Origin: an uncultured Eubacteriales bacterium | Lineage (GTDB): Bacteria; Bacillota; Clostridia; Christensenellales; Aristaeellaceae | Assembly (NCBI GenBank): GCA_944349855.1 | Contig: CALVNS010000010.1 | Span: 1 to 64,000, forward strand | Reading direction: 5' to 3' | Length of the DNA: 64,000 nucleotides | Shown: in pieces, positions 8,255 to 16,037 of the stretch | Layout of the letters: every line of letters begins with the position of its first letter | How positions within the stretch are numbered: the first letter of the stretch is position 1 | Position numbers and translations under genes: made by a program | The notes under the pieces: model-generated | The model's input: the letters and a program-made list of their open reading frames with translations, nothing else | What the model was told of the DNA's origin: nothing | Database searches by the model: none

Positions 8255-9808
8255 ATGAAACGAATGGTAGCTCTCCTCATCATGGCCGCTCTGCTGGGCT
8301 GCATGTGCCCATTGGCCTCGGCCGAAGAAGCGCACACGTCCCTGGTGATCGCTGATGTCAGCGAATGGTGGGGGCTGGACGTCGGTCAGCTGGATGGAAC
8401 GAGCTATACGCAGGCGCTCACCACGGAGCCCCTCATCGTGCTGGATGCAGACGGCACGCTGCAGCCCTGTATCGCATCTGCCGTCAGCATGTCTGAAGAC
8501 GGTTTGACGCTGACCATGACCTTTGACGAGGGCATGTATTTCGCCAATGGCAATACGCTGGATCCCGAAGATGTTGTCGCATCCATTGAACGTCTGCAGG
8601 AGATCAGTCCCTTCTCCAGCCAATTCTCCACCATTGAAAGCATGGAGATCAGCGGACGCGATGTCATCTTCCATCTTTCTACGTATGCGGCGGATCTCAC
8701 CAATGCCCTGGCAAGCTCCTGGGTAAACATCCTGGACACGTCCGAGATCGAGAGCAAGACGGCTGATGAGCTGTTGTGGGATTGCACGCCCTATGGCCTC
8801 TATAGCGTCAAGGAATATGTTCAGGGCAGCCATGTGGTGCTTGCGCGAAACGAGGGCTTCGTCACCCACAATCCCCATGTTGAAAACAAGGGACCCGCTG
8901 CAGTGGAAGAAGTGACGGTGCGGTTCATCTCTGAAGAGTTCACGATGGCCCAGGAAGCCAATCTGGGGAACATTGATATCATCATGAATATCTCCGCCAA
9001 TGGCGCCGATCAGATCACCCGCGAGGACATGGTCAAAACGCACCTGTTGGCCAACCCGAACATCAACTACCTGGAATTCAATCTGACCGACAGCGTGATG
9101 AGCGATATCAACATCCGGAAGGCGATCGCGCTGGCCATTGATCGCGATGAGCTGTGCGCTCTGTGCGACAATACGATCGTACCCGCCTACTCCTATGTGA
9201 CCGACCACGTCTTTAACCACAATGCTGACTGGGCGGCCTATTACCAGGAGAACTTCTGTAACGATGTGGAGGCAGCCAAGGCCCTGCTCGCCGAATCCGG
9301 ATGGAGCGACACGGACGGCGACGGCATTGTGGACAAGGACGGCGTGCCGCTGGTGCTGCACACGGTCACGTCCAACATCCAGTCGCCCGATGCGCTGGTC
9401 GCCCAGGGCCTTCAGATTCAGCTGATGAATATCGGCGTCTATCTGGATCTGGACATGCAGGAGGACAGCTATCACTACGATACGCTCATCAATGGCGACT
9501 TCCAGGTCGGCACCTCGCGTTTTGGGTGTGATGAGCCGATCATGCTGCTGCAGTGGGCGCTGAACTACTATGACTCTCTGGATGTCACCTGCGGACAGGA
9601 TGCCTTCTTTGCCGCCATTGATGAAATCGCCGCCACGCCCGACTATGCCACGCGTACCGAGATGGTCTATGGCGTGGAGCAGATGCTGGGCGAGGACGTC
9701 GTCATCGTGCCGCTGTATACCTCTCTGATCAACTATGTATGCGCCCAGGATGTCACCGGTCCGACGTTTATGGGCAATGGCCGGGTGTACTTTAACGACA
9801 TGAAATAA
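8255..9808 (+). CDS. Extracellular peptide-binding protein, SBP family 5
   Basis: 517 residues from ATG 8255, chosen because GGCAGGAG ends 8 bases upstream; the in-frame ATG at 8234 lies before this site. The signal sequence MKRMVALLIMAALLGCMCPL is followed by ASAEE. Cleavage may be after ASA, or before the Cys of LLGC as a lipoprotein. The body has family features: YTQALTTEPLIVLDADGTLQ, FANGNTLDPEDVVASIERL and NIRKAIALAIDRDELC. It captures peptide (or a related solute) outside the membrane and delivers it to the permeases. A calcium-like DTDGDGIVDKDG loop is at about residues 350-361. Confidence 0.9.
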   Translation: MKRMVALLIMAALLGCMCPLASAEEAHTSLVIADVSEWWGLDVGQLDGTSYTQALTTEPLIVLDADGTLQPCIASAVSMSEDGLTLTMTFDEGMYFANGNTLDPEDVVASIERLQEISPFSSQFSTIESMEISGRDVIFHLSTYAADLTNALASSWVNILDTSEIESKTADELLWDCTPYGLYSVKEYVQGSHVVLARNEGFVTHNPHVENKGPAAVEEVTVRFISEEFTMAQEANLGNIDIIMNISANGADQITREDMVKTHLLANPNINYLEFNLTDSVMSDINIRKAIALAIDRDELCALCDNTIVPAYSYVTDHVFNHNADWAAYYQENFCNDVEAAKALLAESGWSDTDGDGIVDKDGVPLVLHTVTSNIQSPDALVAQGLQIQLMNIGVYLDLDMQEDSYHYDTLINGDFQVGTSRFGCDEPIMLLQWALNYYDSLDVTCGQDAFFAAIDEIAATPDYATRTEMVYGVEQMLGEDVVIVPLYTSLINYVCAQDVTGPTFMGNGRVYFNDMK

Positions 9809-9822
9809 TCCCCCGTCTCACT

Positions 9823-9849
9823 GCCGCTCCGGATGTGCTCCGGAGCGGC
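9823..9849 (+). terminator. Intra-operon stem-loop, no U-tract
   Basis: Perfect 11-bp arms GCCGCTCCGGA and TCCGGAGCGGC with a 5-base loop, followed by TATCTCTC rather than a T-run. It lies between the binding-protein and carboxypeptidase genes. A role in protecting the 3' end of the abundant binding-protein message or partial termination is inferred. Confidence 0.6.
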
Positions 9850-9877
9850 TATCTCTCATTGCTTCAGGAGGCGCCAT

Positions 9878-11266
9878 ATGAAACAGATTTATGAGGATTT
9901 GTTGAAGAAGATACCGGACTACAGTTCCTTTCTGACGGCTGATGAGATGGACGAAAGCAGCCGCAGATTGGCCAGTGAGTACCCCGACATTGTGGAACTC
10001 TTCTCCTTTGGCAAGTCCCGCGCCGGGCATGATTTGCTGTGCCTGAAGGTCGGTTCGGGCAGCAAGAATGCGCTGGTGTTCGGTCTGCCGCACCCCAATG
10101 AGCCGATCGGCACGGCCATGATTGAGTTCTTTTCCCGCCAGTTGGCCGAAAATGAATCGTTGAGAAGCGAACTGGATTATACGTGGTATTTTGTCAAGGC
10201 ATGGGACCGCGACGGATATGAACTGAACAGCGGCTGGATCAAGGGGCCCTATACCCTGTATCAGTATTCGCGCAACTTCTTCCGGCCTGCGGCCAGGCAG
10301 CAGGTGGACTGGACCTTCCCCATTGACTATAAGGACCTGCATTTTCATGACGTCATGCCTGAAGCCGAGGCCATGATGCACCTGATCGACCAGGTTCGTC
10401 CTCACATGATTTACTCGCTGCACAATTCCGGATTTGGTGGCGTATATTGGTATGTGACCTACGACATTCCCCATGCCATCTATGATACGCTCTATGAGGC
10501 GCCGCGTCGCAACCAGCTTCCCATTCACTTTGGCGAGCCGGAGTCTCCTGCGCTCAAGCAGTTTTATCCCGCGGTATTTGAGGGCGGCGGCATACAGGTT
10601 GAATATGACTATCTGGAGAAGTTTGGCGTTCAGGACATCCCCGCTGTCATCAACAGCGGAACCTGCTCGGATGAATACGCCTATAATCTGTGCAAATCGC
10701 TGACGTTCCTGACGGAAATGCCGTACTTCTATGACGCGCGCATCCAGGATCTAACCCCGTCCGACACCAAGCGGAAGGAGGCCATTCTCGAAAAATGCCG
10801 TTGGACGCTGGCTTCTAACCAGCGGCTGCGCGAAGCGATCGCCCCGATTCGCGACATCATGCAGGACGATAACCCATTTTTCATGGCCATCATGGATCAC
10901 ACGAAGGATCAAAGCACCTTGGCCCAAATGAAAATGGCTCAGGAGGATCCGGCCTACGATGTGCCGGCAACCGAAGCAGAAAAGTTTGACAACCTCTATC
11001 TCAACCGCTTTTATCGGCTTTTGACCTATGGTATGCTCATTCGCGCGCACGAGTGGGAGCTCGAACGCCTGTCTGCACAGGGCTGCTCGGCCATTGAGCA
11101 GGAGCGGTTGCTGAAATCAGGCCTCGATAACGCCATCTCCATGCACGCCCAATTGGCGGATACGCTCGAACATGAGTTCCAGTATTCGGTGATCCCCATC
11201 CGCAAGCTGGTAGCGGTTCAGCTGGAATGCGGTCTCAAAATCGCCGAGTATGTCAAGACCCTCTGA
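9878..11266 (+). CDS. M14-type zinc carboxypeptidase, cytoplasmic
   Basis: 462 residues from ATG 9878 (AGGAGG 7 bases upstream; the longer frame from 9833 lacks a site). The zinc motif HPNEP (H-x-x-E near residue 81) and a third ligand His in YSLHNSGFGG near 180 are those of M14 metallocarboxypeptidases; GKSRAGHDLLCLKVG before the motif is also family-typical. No signal peptide or membrane segment is visible, so it should act in the cytoplasm. Last in the importer operon, it probably trims imported peptides. The C-terminal 170 residues are helical and unrecognised. I could not place the catalytic Glu with certainty. Confidence 0.78.
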   Translation: MKQIYEDLLKKIPDYSSFLTADEMDESSRRLASEYPDIVELFSFGKSRAGHDLLCLKVGSGSKNALVFGLPHPNEPIGTAMIEFFSRQLAENESLRSELDYTWYFVKAWDRDGYELNSGWIKGPYTLYQYSRNFFRPAARQQVDWTFPIDYKDLHFHDVMPEAEAMMHLIDQVRPHMIYSLHNSGFGGVYWYVTYDIPHAIYDTLYEAPRRNQLPIHFGEPESPALKQFYPAVFEGGGIQVEYDYLEKFGVQDIPAVINSGTCSDEYAYNLCKSLTFLTEMPYFYDARIQDLTPSDTKRKEAILEKCRWTLASNQRLREAIAPIRDIMQDDNPFFMAIMDHTKDQSTLAQMKMAQEDPAYDVPATEAEKFDNLYLNRFYRLLTYGMLIRAHEWELERLSAQGCSAIEQERLLKSGLDNAISMHAQLADTLEHEFQYSVIPIRKLVAVQLECGLKIAEYVKTL

Positions 11267-11313
11267 TGGACCCTCTTGCACGCCTGCGCCGAAGGGCCTG
11301 GCCATACATCAAC

Positions 11314-11340
11314 GCCCAAACGTCTGAATGACGTTTGGGC
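11314..11340 (+). terminator. Stem-loop after the peptide operon
   Basis: GCCCAAACGTC (11314-11324) and GACGTTTGGGC (11330-11340) are perfect 11-bp arms 48 bases after the carboxypeptidase stop. No T-run follows, so this may be a processing or Rho-linked end. Confidence 0.5.
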
Positions 11341-11500
11341 GCGCAAGTGCCGGGCAATTTCCTGCCAGCTGCCATCGAGCGCCACAAGGCCCCCCTTGGT
11401 CTATCCTTAAACAGGAGTAAAACTTTGCTCGATGGCGGGCAGCGGCGTGTCAAAAAATATACGTCATTTTGTAGCCAAGTCAGTACGTGGGAGCACGATC

Positions 11501-11537
11501 AGCCGGATTTGTGAAAGCAAGTCCGGCTTTGTTGTTT
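11501..11537 (+). terminator. Terminator-like stem-loop
   Basis: Arms AGCCGGATTTG and CAAGTCCGGCT (one mismatch) with a 6-base loop, followed by TTGTTGTTT. It could be the actual end of the peptide-operon transcript or of an unannotated small RNA. Confidence 0.5.
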
Positions 11538-11642
11538 CGCGTTTGCTCAAACCGGGCACAAACGGACCCTCCCCTTTTCGCCTGCAATCGGATGACACCG
11601 ATCACGGGGAGGCGTTTTGGCCGCAGGTATTCAGGGGCAGTC

Positions 11643-11800
11643 AGAAAAAGCCGTGTCCCAGGGGCTACCTCTCCCCTGGGCACGGCCTTTTGTGTGCAAC
11701 ATTCAGTGGTTTCGGACCGGCCGGCAAAGACCGTCTTCCTGGTGATGCAGGCCGGCGCAACATTTTCTCCTTGAGACGGGTATAGGCACAAGTCCGGAGG
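11643..11800. repeat. Dispersed hairpin-containing repeat, copy 2
   Basis: Related to the segment at 4050-4230. It starts AAAAAGCCGTGTCCCAGGGG, folds with CCCCTGGGCACGGCC, then continues TTTTGTGTGCAACATTCA. The stem here is near perfect, GCCGTGtCCCAGGGG against CCCCTGGGcACGGC, and is followed by CTTTTGTG, so it could also act as a terminator. Confidence 0.45.
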
Positions 11801-11815
11801 ATGGTCCTTATCGCA

Positions 11816-13771
11816 CTATTTACGCCATCTGCGCGCAAACTGTACAATCAAATCTGCCGTTTGCTTTACACCGGCAGACGAATCCAGCATCAAATCATAG
11901 TTATGGCGGTTGCCCCAGTCTCTGCCGGAAATGCTTTGGTAGTACGCAGCGCGGGCACTATCCGAGCGACGGATATTGCGCTCAGCCTCCTCACGCGTAT
12001 CGTTGTAGACCTCCATCACCCTGCCGATACGATATTCCTCCGGAGCATAGATAAAGATGCGCACGATGTCCTTATGATCGCGCAGAACATGATCCGCGGC
12101 ACGCCCCACGATCACACAGCTGCCATTTTCCGCGATGCGCTCAATCACCTTGTGCTGGGCGGCGATGGCATGCTGTACCACTGTTGTGTTGAGATAAAGA
12201 TCATGCAGCACCGCAGGCGCGTTCTGGTTGATGTCAGAAATGAACGCCTGTGCCAATCCGCTTTCTTGTGCCGCAAGGGCGGTCACTTCCTTGTAGTAGA
12301 ACGGAATGCCCAACCTTTGTGCTACCAGCCTGCCGATCTGCTTGCCAGAGGAGCCGTGTTCGCGGGCAATGGTGATGATCACACCGGGCTTAGAGGGTTG
12401 GATGGCCGCCTGCTTGTGCTCCACATACTTGCGCTTCCTTGCCGTTTTGCGATAGGGCGCTTCAAGAAACTGCCTGTAGAACGCGAAGCCGACCAGCGTT
12501 GTCACCAGCTCCGTCACCGGGAAGGTGAGCCAGAACCATTCCAGACCAAACCGCGAAAACAGCCACCCCAGCGGCACAAACAGGCACACCGTACGAATGA
12601 CCGTCAGCAGAGAGCTTTTGAGGCCAAAGCCGACAGCCTGAAAAAATACTGGAAAGATCAGTGAGGTGACCATGCCAAAGAAGCTCGCGCCGATGAAACG
12701 AAAGCCGTGTGTGCCAATGGACACCACAAGCGGATCCCTGGTAAACACCCGCAACATAGGGCCGGGAATTGCCTCAAAGCACAGCGTTCCCACCGCCATC
12801 AGCGCAAGCCCAAACAGCACGGAGGTTGTCAGTGTTTTGTGGCAGCGGTCGATTTGATGAGCAGCATAGTTGAAACTGACGATGGGCACGATACAGGTCT
12901 GCATGGCTCCCAGCGGGATGAAGAAGAAGGTCTGCCACTTATAATAAAGCCCAAGCGCCGTGACCGCCTGGTCGGAAAAGCCCGAAAGAATCAGATTTAA
13001 GCCGAGGATGTAGAAGGTGTATGCAGACTGCATCAACATGTTCGGCACGCCCAGACGAAATATGGTTCTGATGCGCTCGGCGTACTTCGCCAGAGCGGGC
13101 GATCTGCGCAGCCCTTTTCCCATAACCACCAGCGCGGCAACGATCTGTCCGGCAACCGTTGCAATGGCTGCGCCTGCAACGCCCATCTCCGGCAAGCCGA
13201 ACATACCGAAAATCAGCAGTGGGTCGAGGACAATATTGGTTGCCGCGCCCATGATCTGCGCAAACATGGGGGTTTTCATATCTCCCGTGGCCTGCAGTAC
13301 CTTTGTCCAGATGCTCTCAAGGAAGAGGCCAAAGCTGAATACGCACACGATGCGTCCGTAGGTAACCACATCCTGCATAACTGTTTCGGAATCGGTTGAC
13401 ATCCGGGCATAAGCGGGCATGGTCAGCCAACAGACAAGCGCAAATAGAAGCCACATGGCGATGGCCAGCGGCGTTCCCACACCAGCGTATTCGTCCGCTT
13501 CATCCTTTTGCCCGGTGCCAAGCCGGGCAGCCATTACGGTGTTAATGCCCACGCCTGTGCCGACAGCCAAGGCAATCATCAACAGCTGGATCGGATAGAT
13601 AATGGAAAGTGCAGTCAGGCCCGACTCCGCATAGCGGCCTACGAACAGGCTGTCCACGATGTTGTACAGCGCCTGGATCAGCTGTGCCAGCATCACTGGC
13701 GGGGCCATCTTCAACAGGACTTTGCCGATCCTTTCCGTTCCAAAAATCTGTGACGTTTCCATCGCGCTCAC
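11816..13771 (-). CDS. MATE transporter fused to a cytidylate-kinase-like domain
   Basis: 651 residues. About 1-450 is a complete MATE/NorM-type multidrug antiporter (PPVMLAQLIQALYNIVDSLF, then twelve hydrophobic segments). After a charged linker (KTARKRKYVEHKQ) residues about 465-651 form a P-loop domain: IITIAREHGSSGKQIGRLVA then QRLGIPFYYKE, later GSCVIVGRAADHVL and RDWGNRHNYDLMLDSS, the Cytidylate_kin2-type pattern. Normal MATE proteins end near 450. The nucleotide substrate and link to transport are unknown. The start overlaps the MarR gene by 4 bases (ATGA), so repressor and transporter are co-transcribed. I see no stop or frameshift at the domain junction, so the fusion appears genuine. 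Confidence 0.88.
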   Translation of the reverse strand: MSAMETSQIFGTERIGKVLLKMAPPVMLAQLIQALYNIVDSLFVGRYAESGLTALSIIYPIQLLMIALAVGTGVGINTVMAARLGTGQKDEADEYAGVGTPLAIAMWLLFALVCWLTMPAYARMSTDSETVMQDVVTYGRIVCVFSFGLFLESIWTKVLQATGDMKTPMFAQIMGAATNIVLDPLLIFGMFGLPEMGVAGAAIATVAGQIVAALVVMGKGLRRSPALAKYAERIRTIFRLGVPNMLMQSAYTFYILGLNLILSGFSDQAVTALGLYYKWQTFFFIPLGAMQTCIVPIVSFNYAAHQIDRCHKTLTTSVLFGLALMAVGTLCFEAIPGPMLRVFTRDPLVVSIGTHGFRFIGASFFGMVTSLIFPVFFQAVGFGLKSSLLTVIRTVCLFVPLGWLFSRFGLEWFWLTFPVTELVTTLVGFAFYRQFLEAPYRKTARKRKYVEHKQAAIQPSKPGVIITIAREHGSSGKQIGRLVAQRLGIPFYYKEVTALAAQESGLAQAFISDINQNAPAVLHDLYLNTTVVQHAIAAQHKVIERIAENGSCVIVGRAADHVLRDHKDIVRIFIYAPEEYRIGRVMEVYNDTREEAERNIRRSDSARAAYYQSISGRDWGNRHNYDLMLDSSAGVKQTADLIVQFARRWRK

Positions 13772-14211
13772 CTCACATCCTGCATGGACTGGCTCAAGGC
13801 CTGATCGTATTCCAGCATGAGTGCGGTGAGAGCGGTCAGCTTTTCATCGCCCAGCAAAGCAACTGCCTGTTCCTCAAAGCGGCTCATGGAATCCACGAGA
13901 GGGTGGGCATAGGCTTCTCCCTGTTCAGTCAGCATGAAGGCCTTCTCGCGGCCCACGCTGTTTTCAGGACTGAACTTCAGCATGCCGTTCTTTCGCATGC
14001 CGGTGATCACGTTGTTGATGGTCTGGCGAGGCAGAAGATAGCTATCGCAGATCTGTTTCTGCGTACAGAATCCCTTTTCGCGGATGGTATACAGTACCAG
14101 CATTTCGTTGTAGCTTATGCCGTGGGCATTCGACCACTGGGAGTATATCCCGCGAAACTTGATGATCGCCCGGTTGACGTCGTTGAGCAGCGCAAGCGTG
14201 TTTGGATCCAT
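13768..14211 (-). CDS. MarR-family transcriptional repressor
   Basis: 147 residues from ATG 14211, which has GAAGG eight bases upstream; GTG 14220 and ATG 14217 are alternatives too close to it. A winged helix-turn-helix (FCTQKQICDSYLLPRQTINN then VITGMRKNGMLKFSP) with wing VGREKAFMLTEQGEAYA. It is the first gene of the MATE operon. A perfect palindrome covers its own -10 region, so autoregulation with release by a drug-like or phenolic ligand is likely from family knowledge. Confidence 0.88.
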   Translation of the reverse strand: MDPNTLALLNDVNRAIIKFRGIYSQWSNAHGISYNEMLVLYTIREKGFCTQKQICDSYLLPRQTINNVITGMRKNGMLKFSPENSVGREKAFMLTEQGEAYAHPLVDSMSRFEEQAVALLGDEKLTALTALMLEYDQALSQSMQDVR

Positions 14212-14229
14212 ACCCATCACCTTCGCATC

Positions 14230-14272
14230 ATAATCCCAAATGGGATTATATCACTTTAAAGATGTATGTCAA
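14230..14272 (-). promoter_or_regulatory. MarR promoter with overlapping palindromic operator
   Basis: Read on the - strand: TTGACA (14272-14267), 16-bp spacer, TATAAT (14250-14245). The palindrome ATAATCCCA, two bases, TGGGATTAT (14230-14249) overlaps the -10 element and the predicted transcription start near 14238. Binding there would block RNA polymerase. Confidence 0.8.
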
Positions 14273-14528
14273 TGGCGGGCAGAAAATATGTGCTTTGATT
14301 CATCTCGCCGCGCGATGAAACGATAGCGGGCTTCTTTCTCTCGTAGGTTGCGTGTTACTGGCTCCCCCGGTTCTCCATTGGTTTGCTGTCCCATTTCTTG
14401 GATGTTGATATGCGTTGCTTGTGGCAACGGCGTCTCATTTCTTCAATGTCAATGTGCGTTGCTTGTGGCAATGGACTTGTTCTGCCTATCATAGTGCCAG
14501 CAACCGAGAGAAAAGGAGGGTGTCTGTA
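14273..14528. other. Intergenic region with tandem 44-bp repeat
   Basis: No gene is supported. The main structure is the two-copy tandem repeat listed separately. The region separates the divergent MarR gene and a broken XRE regulator. Confidence 0.5.
14387..14474 (+). repeat. Two tandem 44-bp direct repeats
   Basis: Copy 1 (14387-14430) and copy 2 (14431-14474) abut exactly and share CATTTCTT, ATGT and the block TGCGTTGCTTGTGGCAA; about 8 of 44 bases differ. 44 is not a multiple of three, so it is not a coding repeat. It lies 55 bases upstream of the XRE pseudogene. Confidence 0.7.
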
Positions 14529-14700
14529 ATGCTCAGTAAAAATATCAAAGCAATTCGAAAGTCAAAAGGGCTTTCACAACAAGATCTGCCGTTAAGCTGA
14601 ACGTCGTGCGGCAGGCCATTCCAAAATGGGAACAAGGACTGTCTGTTCCCGATTCGGATATGCTGATTGCCCTATGCCATGTTCTTTTTCCCTCCCCAGC
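14529..14700 (+). pseudogene. Frameshifted XRE-type helix-turn-helix regulator
   Basis: ATG 14529 follows AAAAGGAGGGTG and starts MLSKNIKAIRKSKGLSQQDL, the classic XRE domain. A one-base deletion near 14588 shifts the frame. The +1 frame continues the domain: VKLNVVRQAIPKWEQGLSVP then DSDMLIALCHVLF. The homologous pattern is EELAVKLNVVRQTVSKWE in intact Clostridia regulators. The C-terminal part after about 14697 is lost. The region ends against the terminator of the convergent binding-protein gene. Confidence 0.72.
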
Positions 14701-14703
14701 GGC

Positions 14704-14740
14704 AAAAAAATGGAGAGGCAGACTCATCTGCCTCCCCATG
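14704..14740 (-). terminator. Terminator of the sugar-transport operon
   Basis: On the - strand the stem GGGGAGGCAGA / TCTGCCTCTCC with a short loop is followed by seven T (complement of 14704-14710). It starts 15 bases after the binding-protein stop. Confidence 0.85.
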
Positions 14741-14755
14741 GTGGGATTTCAGGGC

Positions 14756-15982
14756 TTACAGAAGATCGGCATCCTCCAGCTGCGCCTGAATCTCATCCAG
14801 CGCTTCCTGCGCAGTCATGTCATTGGTCTCCAAGGTGCTCAGCACGTTGTCAACGATCTCCACCACAGCTCCCTGCTCTTCCAGCGCAGGCGGTGCGGCG
14901 GCAAAGTCCATGCTGTCAAACACGGCTTTGCGGTTGGCAGGCGGCGTCATGTCAATGTATTGGGTCAGCTTGCTCTGATCGGCAATGGCCGGCAGCTCCC
15001 AGCTGGCATCCAGGCGCAGTTGCACGATGTCAGGATCAGAACCCATGGCATCGATGAACTTCGCGGCGGCTTCCTTCTTTTCGCTCGCGGGAGACACGCA
15101 GTTGACGTTGGCGAAGAAGAAGGTGCTGGGGGTCTTGAAGCCGGGCTCAACCACGATATCCCAGTCAAAGGCACACTTGTCGGTAAAGGTGGGGAAGGCC
15201 CAGATGCCGGTGATGAGCATGCCCAGCTTGCCCTCGCTGAACAGATCCCAGTCGCCGCGGCCGGCCAGTTCTTCCTTGGTGGGCATCACATGGTTGTCCC
15301 CGCGCACACGGGCGATCATGGCGTCAAGCACGGCCACGTTTTCAGGGGTGTTCATGGTGAACTGGCTGTAATCGTCGCTCAGCACGCTGCCCCCATTGCC
15401 CTTGATGGACTTGTAGAACTCATTGTAGGTGATGGGCTGATAGTATCCCCAGATGTCGTCGCCCAGCGCCTTGATCTTTTCCGCGGCGGCCTGCGCATCT
15501 GCCCAGGTCCACTCATCCGTGGGATAGTCCACGCCGGCCTGGTCAAACAGCGCCTTGTTGTAGAACAGCACACAGGTAGAGAAGCTCATGGGGACAGCGT
15601 ATACCTTGCCCTCAGAGCTCACAGCTGCCAAGGTGCCTTCGCTGTAGTTTTCGGTGGTGATCATGTCCGTTACATCGGCGCACGCGTCGCGCAGCATGTA
15701 GGACAGGAAGTTTTCCATGTTCATTTCAAACACGTCGGGCGGATTGCCACCGCCAATGGTGGTGGCCAGCTTGGTGAAGTAATCCTCATAGCCGGTGATC
15801 TGGATATCGACCTTGATGTCGGGGTTCTTGGATTCAAACACTTCGATCATCTTTTTGAGGGTTTCTTCCTGTGCGCCGGAGCCTGAGAAATGCGCGTAGG
15901 TGATGGTGACGGGTTCTGCATACGCAAGCGACATGGACAGGATCATTGCCAGAGCCAGCACAAGAGCAAGCAGTTTTTTCAT
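14756..15982 (-). CDS. Sugar-binding protein, SBP family 1
   Basis: 408 residues. The signal peptide MKKLLALVLALAMILSMSLA is followed by YAE; no lipobox Cys is visible, which is unusual for a Gram-positive binding protein. The mature part shows family 1 features: FSGSGAQEETLKKMIEVFES, KVDIQITGYEDYFTKLAT, GGGNPPDVFEMN and GKVYAVPMSFSTCVLFYNKA. It presents an oligosaccharide to the two upstream permeases. The ribosome site is AAAGGAGG. It is last in the operon, unlike the usual order with the binding protein first. No ATPase gene is present, so a shared MsmX-type ATPase encoded elsewhere is implied. Confidence 0.9.
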   Translation of the reverse strand: MKKLLALVLALAMILSMSLAYAEPVTITYAHFSGSGAQEETLKKMIEVFESKNPDIKVDIQITGYEDYFTKLATTIGGGNPPDVFEMNMENFLSYMLRDACADVTDMITTENYSEGTLAAVSSEGKVYAVPMSFSTCVLFYNKALFDQAGVDYPTDEWTWADAQAAAEKIKALGDDIWGYYQPITYNEFYKSIKGNGGSVLSDDYSQFTMNTPENVAVLDAMIARVRGDNHVMPTKEELAGRGDWDLFSEGKLGMLITGIWAFPTFTDKCAFDWDIVVEPGFKTPSTFFFANVNCVSPASEKKEAAAKFIDAMGSDPDIVQLRLDASWELPAIADQSKLTQYIDMTPPANRKAVFDSMDFAAAPPALEEQGAVVEIVDNVLSTLETNDMTAQEALDEIQAQLEDADLL

Positions 15983-16007
15983 GGATCGAATACCTCCTTT
16001 TTATTTT

Positions 16008-16031
16008 GCAAACGCTACCGGTCGCGTTTAC
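16008..16031 (-). promoter_or_regulatory. Inverted repeat between permease and binding-protein genes
   Basis: GCAAACGC (16008-16015) and GCGTTTAC (16024-16031) pair with one mismatch around TACCGGTC. It could be a LacI-type operator (CG-centred, AAACGC half sites) or an mRNA stem-loop favouring binding-protein expression. It is 26 bases upstream of the binding-protein start. Confidence 0.5.
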
Positions 16032-16037
16032 GTACGG

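Larger units (their letters stand above)
11341..11815. other. Intergenic region with hairpins and a dispersed repeat
   Basis: No supported gene in about 475 bases. It holds a terminator-like stem (AGCCGGATTTG 11501-11511 with CAAGTCCGGCT 11518-11528, then TTGTTGTTT) and the repeat copy at 11643-11800. The short frames on either strand have no ribosome sites. Confidence 0.5.

Noticed and set aside
11480..11791. 103-residue - strand frame
   Set aside because: It covers two hairpins and the dispersed repeat, with no ribosome site; more likely structured non-coding DNA.
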